From a virus, in the IMG/VR virus record IMGVR_UViG_3300035698_002613, positions 1 to 25,761 of that record: 25,761 nt of DNA; one strand, 5' to 3'. The notes below the pieces were generated by a model that saw only the letters and a program-made list of their open reading frames with translations, made no database searches and was not told where the DNA came from. The position numbers and the translations under genes were made by a program. Positions 20,318 through 25,761 of the stretch are shown here, one piece after another (within the stretch, counting starts at the first letter, position 1; every line of letters begins with the position of its first letter).

Positions 20318-21250
20318 ATGAATAAGTTGGTTTTACTCACAGAAGCAGCACTTAAGAAGGTGACGATCGAAGAAACCGACAGCGGTGCTTTGATCAAGAA
20401 CGCATTACTCCTGGGCGCTGTATCGCTCAACGGTCGGCATTATTCTGAATCTGCAATGTCTGCTGGGTTCCCACTGTATGAGGGTGTGCAGTGCTATTTG
20501 AACCACATCACACCAGAAGAAATCAAGGCCGGTGGCCGGTTCGTCGAGAACCTCGCTGGCCGTTTCACTTCGCCGAGGTACATACCTGAACTCAAGGAAA
20601 TCAGGGGGGATGTCAAGGTTCTGAAGGATGACCCCGCAGGCAACAAGCTACTCAATATCGCAAAACAAATGCCGGAAATAGCTGGATTCAGCCACAATGC
20701 ACAAGGAAAAATGCACCGTGAGGACAACACAGACATTATCGACGAGATAACAGAAGTGTTCTCCGTGGACCTCGTAACGACGCCGGCAACGACAAACGGC
20801 ATTTTTGAAGACGTAAAACCAAAGGAGGTCCAAATGGACTGGTCAAAACTTACACTCGAAGAAATCAAGAACCACCGTCATGATCTGTATGAGTCCCTTA
20901 TCAAAGAGGGTGCCAAGAGCCGTGACGATGAAGTGAGCAAAATCACAGAGGCGAAGAATGCCGCTGTGAAAGTGGCCGACGATCTGACTGTGATCGAGGC
21001 AGGGCGTCAAAAAGAAACGCTCGTTGCTGACACACTGGCAGAGGCCAAACTTCCCGAATTCGCTGTGACGGATGCCCTGAAAGAGCAACTGTCTGGTGCC
21101 AAGGATGAAGCCGCGATGAAGGTGATTATCGAGGACCGTAAGGAACTCATCGCCAACAACACAGGCGGCGTCAAGGGCATGGGCGAGAGCAAACAAAAAC
21201 AAGAAGACAAAGGCTCGGTCAAGGACGTTGACGAAGCGATCAGCCTTTAA
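20318..21250 (+). CDS. Prohead protease fused to scaffold
   Basis: A 310-residue protein. ATG 20318 follows a GAGGTGACT ribosome binding site; a GTG at 20312 is upstream in frame. The first ~165 residues form a prohead-protease-like domain with a His (H126, GFSHNAQGK) and a Ser (S149, SVDLVTTPAT), typical of HK97/Mu-type serine proteases that mature the capsid. The rest is helical, acidic and low in aromatic residues, like a scaffold. The two parts are joined in one frame and the scaffold part also has its own start at 20834. Confidence 0.82.
   Translation: MNKLVLLTEAALKKVTIEETDSGALIKNALLLGAVSLNGRHYSESAMSAGFPLYEGVQCYLNHITPEEIKAGGRFVENLAGRFTSPRYIPELKEIRGDVKVLKDDPAGNKLLNIAKQMPEIAGFSHNAQGKMHREDNTDIIDEITEVFSVDLVTTPATTNGIFEDVKPKEVQMDWSKLTLEEIKNHRHDLYESLIKEGAKSRDDEVSKITEAKNAAVKVADDLTVIEAGRQKETLVADTLAEAKLPEFAVTDALKEQLSGAKDEAAMKVIIEDRKELIANNTGGVKGMGESKQKQEDKGSVKDVDEAISL
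20834..21250 (+). CDS. Nested scaffold protein from an internal start
   Basis: Within the protease gene, AAAGGAGGTC (20821-20830), a near-perfect match to the ribosome anti-Shine-Dalgarno, stands five bases from an in-frame ATG at 20834. It would yield a separate 138-residue scaffold (DWSKLTLEEIKNHRHD..., ending VDEAISL) in excess over the fused protease, as lambda Nu3 is made from gene C. The arrangement is known in phages; its use here is inferred from the signal. Confidence 0.7.
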   Translation: MDWSKLTLEEIKNHRHDLYESLIKEGAKSRDDEVSKITEAKNAAVKVADDLTVIEAGRQKETLVADTLAEAKLPEFAVTDALKEQLSGAKDEAAMKVIIEDRKELIANNTGGVKGMGESKQKQEDKGSVKDVDEAISL

Positions 21251-21266
21251 TGAATGGAGGTGACCT

Positions 21267-21725
21267 GTGGTCACAAAATACGTAAATGGGGTCAAAAACC
21301 TCGTAACGGTTCCCGTCGCAACTGGCACTGTCATTGCAAAATATGACATCGTGTGCATTGAGAGTGGTTACGGAATACCTGCCTCTGACATCGCTGATGC
21401 CGGGGACGCTGCCGCGAACCGCGAACTCGCTGCTGATGAGTTTTGGGGCATCGCTCAGACTGCATCGGATACTGGCGAGACTGAGGATCTGGTTGTTGAC
21501 ATCGGGCATGACTCGACTTATCAGATGGACCTGCAGTCTGCATCGGCCCTGTCTGTTGGCGACCTGCTCGAAATCTACGCCACGACCGCAGCCAACAGCG
21601 CAACGTTGCTGGTGGCCGGAACCACGAGCCAAGTGTTCATCTGTGTGAAGGATCAGGCGTCACAGGTGAGTCATAAAGTGCAGATGCTACCGCAACTTCT
21701 CCGTCATGGGGCAGTCAACGCATAG
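21267..21725 (+). CDS. Putative head decoration protein
   Basis: A 152-residue protein beginning at GTG 21267, with GGAGGTGAC just upstream. It is beta-rich (YVNGVKNLVTVPVATGTVIAKYDIVCI, then LVVDIGHDSTYQMDL, VGDLLEIYATTAANSATLLVAG). Between scaffold and capsid genes, proteins of this size are often decoration or stabilising proteins, and the 'ATGTVIAKYDIV' stretch fits that style. No specific family is established. Confidence 0.55.
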   Translation: MVTKYVNGVKNLVTVPVATGTVIAKYDIVCIESGYGIPASDIADAGDAAANRELAADEFWGIAQTASDTGETEDLVVDIGHDSTYQMDLQSASALSVGDLLEIYATTAANSATLLVAGTTSQVFICVKDQASQVSHKVQMLPQLLRHGAVNA

Positions 21726-21739
21726 AAAGGAGTCTTAAG

Positions 21740-22885
21740 ATGAAACGACTACTTGATCGAAAAGACATCCACAGTATCGTTGGTGCCTGTGTAGAGAAGA
21801 AAGTCAACGTTGGCGAGTTCTTGGAACATCGCCTGAACCTGCCAGAAGATGACGCCAAACAACTTACTACTGATCAGTTTGATTTCAAAGAGATCGCGGC
21901 TGGCCTGGGTGGAAACGTGTCGAAGGTTGCCCAGCGCAACGGCGACCCGATGTTCACAGAAGAAGTCAGCGCCACGCAGTTCTCGACCCTGGTTGGCGTA
22001 CTGCTGTCAAAAGTCGTCATGGACAAGTACGAAGCTGCAACCGTGATTGGTGATAGCCTGGTTACCAAGTTCAATTCAGTCTTGGAAGATGACCGCATTC
22101 CTGGTGCACACCTGACCGGCGATCTTGAAAAGGTCGAGGAAGGTAAAGATTACCCACGAACCGCTGACATCGATGAGAAGTATGCGACTATCAGTCATGA
22201 GAAACGTGGCTTGATGCTGGACGTGACCGAGGAAGCTGTCCGGTTCGACCGTTCTGGTCTGGTGATCATGCGTGCCGGTGATATCGGTGAACGTGCTGCC
22301 ATCGACCGCGAAACCCGCATTCTGAACGGTATCCAAGACGTTTCAGGGTATGAGCCATACTATCCCACTGGGACGGTTGAAGGCATGTACCAGAACGCTC
22401 AAGGTGCTGGCGATCCTCACGCTTACGACAACCTCGTTGTTGACGTGCTGGCCGACTACACTGACATCAATGCGGCGAACCTGCTGCTCACACTGATGAA
22501 AGATGACAACGGCGAGTATATCATAAACCGGGCAACCACGCTCCTGGTCCCTGAAGCTCTGCGAGTGACCGCTTTCAGAATCATCAACAATCAGGTCTTG
22601 AGTGGTGCCGCGAACAACGAACGCAACCCGTTCGCCAACGCATTCGCCACACTGTCCAGCCCCCTGTTGGATGCCCAAAGTTCGACCGCCTGGTATCTCG
22701 GTGATTTCAAGAAACAGTTCTTGGAAAAGATCATCATCCCGATGCAGGTCATGAACCGGCCCATGAGCGCCAAGCATTCTGACGGTTGGAATCGTGACGT
22801 TCTGGCCCAGTACAAGGTTCGATACGATCAGCAATTGGGTGCCCGGGACTACCGCAGAGTGGTCAAATCTGCCGGCACTGGGTAA
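21740..22885 (+). CDS. Major capsid protein
   Basis: A 381-residue protein behind an AAAGGAGTC ribosome binding site. It follows protease/scaffold and decoration genes, and precedes a strong terminator. Segments such as NPFANAFATLSSPLLDA and STAWYLGDFKKQFLEKIIIPMQVMNRP, then YKVRYDQQLGARDYRRVVKSAG at the C-terminus, look like the P-domain and A-domain of HK97-fold capsid proteins. The N-terminal helical arm (LLDRKDIHSIVGACVEKKVNV) could be the scaffold-like delta region. Most probably the shell subunit. Confidence 0.85.
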   Translation: MKRLLDRKDIHSIVGACVEKKVNVGEFLEHRLNLPEDDAKQLTTDQFDFKEIAAGLGGNVSKVAQRNGDPMFTEEVSATQFSTLVGVLLSKVVMDKYEAATVIGDSLVTKFNSVLEDDRIPGAHLTGDLEKVEEGKDYPRTADIDEKYATISHEKRGLMLDVTEEAVRFDRSGLVIMRAGDIGERAAIDRETRILNGIQDVSGYEPYYPTGTVEGMYQNAQGAGDPHAYDNLVVDVLADYTDINAANLLLTLMKDDNGEYIINRATTLLVPEALRVTAFRIINNQVLSGAANNERNPFANAFATLSSPLLDAQSSTAWYLGDFKKQFLEKIIIPMQVMNRPMSAKHSDGWNRDVLAQYKVRYDQQLGARDYRRVVKSAGTG

Positions 22886-22917
22886 GATTGCTCAAACATA
22901 GAAACCATTGACACGAT

Positions 22918-22952
22918 ACGGGGCGGGCTCAAAGCCTTGCCCCGTTTTTTTT
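22918..22952 (+). terminator. Strong terminator after the capsid gene
   Basis: ACGGGGC (22918-22924) pairs with GCCCCGT (22939-22945), with an inner GGCT/AGCC helix, followed by eight Ts (22945-22952). It separates the head genes from the three exported-protein genes. Confidence 0.9.
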
Positions 22953-22965
22953 AGGGAGCTTTAAA

Positions 22966-24330
22966 ATGAAAAAGAAACTGCTCGGGATCGCCTGTGTGGC
23001 ATTCCTTATGACGTTGATCTGTGTGGTGACTCCTGATCCTGCTATGGGTCAGTTTTTGTCCAGACTCCGCAATTATCAACTGACCGACATGACAATCGTC
23101 GGCACTACGACCGTTGAGGATCTGAATTTGACCGTGACCGATACCCCACCGACTGCGGTTGAGGGTGCTATGTACGGTGATGATTCTGAGGGACTTCCGA
23201 AGTATTACAACGGGTCGGGTTGGGTGGCGCTTGCCAATGGTACGTTCGTTGGCGGTGCTGTAACGGATAATCTTACGTTGGCAAATGGCAAGGTGGTGAG
23301 AAGTTCCACGACAACGGCTCAAACATCTGGTGTCCAGGTCTACGACAACGATACAGGGCCAGGGTATGTCAACGCCCTGGGTGTTACGAACGGCAACACT
23401 CCAGCCATCGTCATGGGCAATACGGGAGGCACCACAGCCATCACGTCAAACGATTGGGCCATCAGTACCGCAGGCGTGGCGACAGGCCTTGGCGCCGTTA
23501 CCGCAGATGGATTAATCACTGGCTCACTGGGTGCGACTGTAACCGGGGCGGCGATCAATGGCAATGTGAGTTCGAACTTCGCAATCAACCTGGGAACCGG
23601 GACATCCACTGGGACGGTCACTGTTGGCGGGACAGGGATTCAGAGCATCGCAATTGGCAATGGAGTTGCAGCCAAGACGGTGGCTTTGGGATCAACGAAC
23701 ACCACGTCAACCACTACGATTGCCTCTGGATCTGGTGGCGTAAATGTCAATTCCGGTGCTGTTGATGACCCTGTGAATATCGCCACTGGTGCATCCACTG
23801 GAACCGTGACAGTCGGCGGGACCGGCGCTCAAACTGTGGCAATCGCAGACGGGGCCGGGGCCAAGACTGTCTCACTCGGATCGACAAACACCACATCGAC
23901 AACCACGCTCAACGCTGGATCAGGGGGTATTGTCCTGACCGCTGCAGTTGATGCAGGTGGCAAGGCCATTGACAATATTTACAAAACGGTCCAGACCTTT
24001 GACGTGAACGATACCCTCTCTGCTTCAGAGTCGGGAAATGTCATCGTCGGAATCGGAATCACTGGCGAAGCTGCACGAACCCAAATCTTTATCCTTCCTG
24101 CGGCCGCAGCGGGTATCACATTCACCGTTGTGGATGCAAATGCAAGTGCTGGTGATGATGTATGGGTGACTGCCGCAGCGGGTGATACGATCAACGGTGG
24201 GACTGCTCAAAAGAGTTTCGTCAACACCGGCGACGTAATAAACGCAAGCTGTGTGTTCATTTGCAGGAATGCAACTGATTGGATCGCACTTCCCAGCGCC
24301 CTGGGAACATGGGCAAACGACAACAACTAA
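22966..24330 (+). CDS. Exported fibre-like beta-repeat protein
   Basis: A 454-residue protein. The first 29 residues (KKKLLGIACVAFLMTLICVV, then PDPAMG/QF) are a Sec signal peptide with an A-x-G cleavage site, unusual next to a capsid gene. The body is Gly/Thr/Ser-rich. A 63-residue unit occurs twice (NLGTGTSTGTVTVGGTG... and NIATGASTGTVTVGGTG..., each with KTVALGSTNTTSTTT-like endings), as in beta-helical fibres. The C-terminus is a beta-rich tail. It may be a secreted or surface-bound adhesin, or a fibre whose signal peptide has a different use. The ribosome binding site is AGGGAG. Confidence 0.7.
   Translation: MKKKLLGIACVAFLMTLICVVTPDPAMGQFLSRLRNYQLTDMTIVGTTTVEDLNLTVTDTPPTAVEGAMYGDDSEGLPKYYNGSGWVALANGTFVGGAVTDNLTLANGKVVRSSTTTAQTSGVQVYDNDTGPGYVNALGVTNGNTPAIVMGNTGGTTAITSNDWAISTAGVATGLGAVTADGLITGSLGATVTGAAINGNVSSNFAINLGTGTSTGTVTVGGTGIQSIAIGNGVAAKTVALGSTNTTSTTTIASGSGGVNVNSGAVDDPVNIATGASTGTVTVGGTGAQTVAIADGAGAKTVSLGSTNTTSTTTLNAGSGGIVLTAAVDAGGKAIDNIYKTVQTFDVNDTLSASESGNVIVGIGITGEAARTQIFILPAAAAGITFTVVDANASAGDDVWVTAAAGDTINGGTAQKSFVNTGDVINASCVFICRNATDWIALPSALGTWANDNN
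23587..23964 (+). repeat. Two tandem ~189-nt coding repeats
   Basis: Related segments start near 23587 and 23776, a period of 189 nt or 63 residues. Similar stretches include GGGACGGTCACTGTTGGCGG against GGAACCGTGACAGTCGGCGG and CCACGTCAACCACTACG against CCACATCGACAACCACG. The copies differ mostly at third positions, so they have been kept under protein-level selection. Confidence 0.8.
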
Positions 24331-24337
24331 TCAACTC

Positions 24338-24353
24338 GGGGGCTTCGGCCCCC
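24338..24353 (+). terminator. UUCG-loop hairpin
   Basis: GGGGGC-TTCG-GCCCCC, a 6-bp stem with a stable TTCG tetraloop, lies after the fibre-like gene. ATAACTTTCT follows without a proper T-run, so it may pause or process the transcript more than end it. Confidence 0.6.
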
Positions 24354-24374
24354 ATAACTTTCTGAGGTGCTAAA

Positions 24375-25646
24375 ATGAACAAAAAAACAATCTGGTTTCT
24401 TCTGGGCATTATGTCCGTTTTGGCTCTCGGATTTACTTCATTCGACGGTCATGAAATCCTGCCGAATTACCTCACAAGTCCCAGGGTGAGATGGCAAGCT
24501 ATTGGTAATCTGACCGCTGGTGAGACAACGCCTGCAGTGGGTGCCCGTGGCTATACCGCCATTTGGACGACTCTACTTGATGCCAATACGATCAAATGGG
24601 AAGTGCCGCAAGACGCATCTGGTTGTGAGTTCAGATTCGAGACTACCGCAAACGCAGACGCCCAGGTGATTGAGATGTGGGTGAGTGCATTTGACACGCT
24701 GACAGACTCATCTGGTGATATTTCAGATACAGCGGACAACTTTACCCTGGCAACGACTCTCACGCTCACAGGCGGTCAACAGGTTGCAGCAAACAGCAAC
24801 GTTTATGTCGATACCATTGTGGCATCAAATAGCATCCTGACGGGCGTTGTGTTGGACTCGGCCGCAGACAGGGTTGGTATTTACAAGTGCGACCTACGCG
24901 GCTACAAGCGCGTGGTGATGATCGCAACAACCTTTGAGGCGGCATCAACGTTATACGCTGACGCAAAGTGGTTCCCATTGTCAGGGACAAGCGGTGGCTT
25001 GACAGATACGGAACTACGGGCGTCTGACCTTCCTGTCTCTCTGGCCGGACCCACGAAGACCTCAACAGCTTCAGTGACGGACGCATGGCAGGTGGTTACG
25101 GCAGCGACAACCGTAGTGGGTGCCACGTCTGATTTCTCGGACTCATATGGTGACTCTGTGATGTACATTGAGGCCGCGCAGGTCGAAGCGGTGGCTCATG
25201 CCGGTGGTGCTGGTATAAAGGTGCAGGTTTCGTCTGATGGCCTTAACTGGGCAGACTATACCCCAACAACAGACCTGAACCTCACGGCTGATACAGCAGC
25301 GACCACGACCACTGTTGGTGCTGTGACTGATGCCAATACGGTGATTGATCTGACTGACGCGACCACCGGAGATTTTGACACTCAAGCAAAAGCCTGGTTC
25401 ATCAAGGATGGCACGATTGCCAACTCAGAGGTTGTGTTCACAAAGTCAAACGCCACGCATGTGGTCACGCTGATGGATGCGATTAAAGTATCTCATGCTT
25501 CTGGTGTCTCCGTGTACGACAGGGTTGACCAGTTTGTTGTGAATATCCGCGAGGGTATCACAAAGGCCCGTGTGGTTTACACCAACACTGATGCGGACTG
25601 CGATATTGCTGTGAGAGCAACGATTAACAAAGTCACCGCCCAATAA
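24375..25646 (+). CDS. Exported hypothetical protein
   Basis: A 423-residue protein. Residues 1-25 (NKKTIWFLLGIMSVLALGF) form a signal peptide or membrane anchor. The mature protein is acidic, Thr/Ala-rich and beta-rich, with repeated AT-T runs (TAGETTPAVG, LTADTAATTTTVGAVTDAN). Cysteines are few. The composition resembles surface or fibre proteins; no family is recognised. It follows a UUCG hairpin and uses a GAGGTGCTAAA ribosome binding site. Confidence 0.65.
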   Translation: MNKKTIWFLLGIMSVLALGFTSFDGHEILPNYLTSPRVRWQAIGNLTAGETTPAVGARGYTAIWTTLLDANTIKWEVPQDASGCEFRFETTANADAQVIEMWVSAFDTLTDSSGDISDTADNFTLATTLTLTGGQQVAANSNVYVDTIVASNSILTGVVLDSAADRVGIYKCDLRGYKRVVMIATTFEAASTLYADAKWFPLSGTSGGLTDTELRASDLPVSLAGPTKTSTASVTDAWQVVTAATTVVGATSDFSDSYGDSVMYIEAAQVEAVAHAGGAGIKVQVSSDGLNWADYTPTTDLNLTADTAATTTTVGAVTDANTVIDLTDATTGDFDTQAKAWFIKDGTIANSEVVFTKSNATHVVTLMDAIKVSHASGVSVYDRVDQFVVNIREGITKARVVYTNTDADCDIAVRATINKVTAQ

Positions 25647-25655
25647 GAGGATACC

Positions 25656-25761
25656 ATGAAACGCACCGCCCTACTCCTGACGCTCTGTTTGTTGTCGCTT
25701 GCCTCTGCTCAGTATGTCCACGTACAGCTTCCCCCTGGCGCACGTTCTCCGGTTCTGCCTG
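25656..25761 (+). CDS. Exported protein, 3' end outside window
   Basis: Only the first 35 codons are present. KRTALLLTLCLLSLASA/QY is a clear signal peptide with an A-S-A cleavage site, followed by VHVQLPPGARSPVLP. AGAGGATACC is the ribosome binding site. It is the third consecutive gene after the capsid terminator with an export signal. Confidence 0.7.
   Translation, partial: MKRTALLLTLCLLSLASAQYVHVQLPPGARSPVLP

Overview
The window reads as 25.8 kb of a tailed dsDNA bacteriophage (or prophage) genome with about 48 densely packed genes. All but one lie on the + strand, and many overlap by ATGA or ATGCTGA. A large terminase, portal, SPP1 gp7/Mu F-like minor head protein, prohead protease with scaffold, and major capsid protein occur in the usual order, so the phage call is firm. 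The host is probably Gram-negative: one small exported protein looks like an outer-membrane barrel, and several other products carry Sec-type signal peptides. No host genus can be named from the sequence.

Layout. Positions 1-6.9 kb are a replication and nucleic-acid region: a metallo-beta-lactamase-fold protein (cut by the window edge), small hypotheticals, a duplicated HTH-like pair, a DEAH helicase, a zinc-ribbon/Toprim primase, and a C5-cytosine methyltransferase reduced to its two ends. Positions 6.9-8.6 kb are mostly non-coding. They hold a DUF6948-like gene, a Gly-Tyr-Ser repeat gene coupled to it, and a run of structured RNA elements, one with canonical tRNA acceptor, D and T arms but no normal anticodon arm. 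Positions 8.6-11.5 kb are a tight cluster of small genes, an HNH nuclease, an exported barrel-like protein, and an amidase (endolysin) behind its own sigma70-like promoter.

Positions 11.5-14.5 kb start with a second strong promoter. It is followed at once by two interleaved, competing RNA helices, the second ending in a T-run (a candidate attenuator or small RNA). Then come a NUMOD4/HNH-type endonuclease, a separate HTH peptide, a ParB-methyltransferase fusion and a papain-like (YiiX/C92-type) hydrolase. Positions 14.5-22.9 kb are packaging and head genes. They are interrupted by one antisense XRE repressor gene with its own promoter and nearby palindromes. The scaffold appears to be expressed twice: as the C-terminus of the protease, and from an internal start behind a near-perfect ribosome binding site.

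Positions 22.9-25.8 kb hold three successive genes that all begin with signal peptides. This is unusual just after a capsid gene, where virion proteins are expected. The parts most worth following up are the tRNA-like array (7.9-8.3 kb), the promoter/attenuator RNA (11.53-11.65 kb) and the exported post-capsid proteins.
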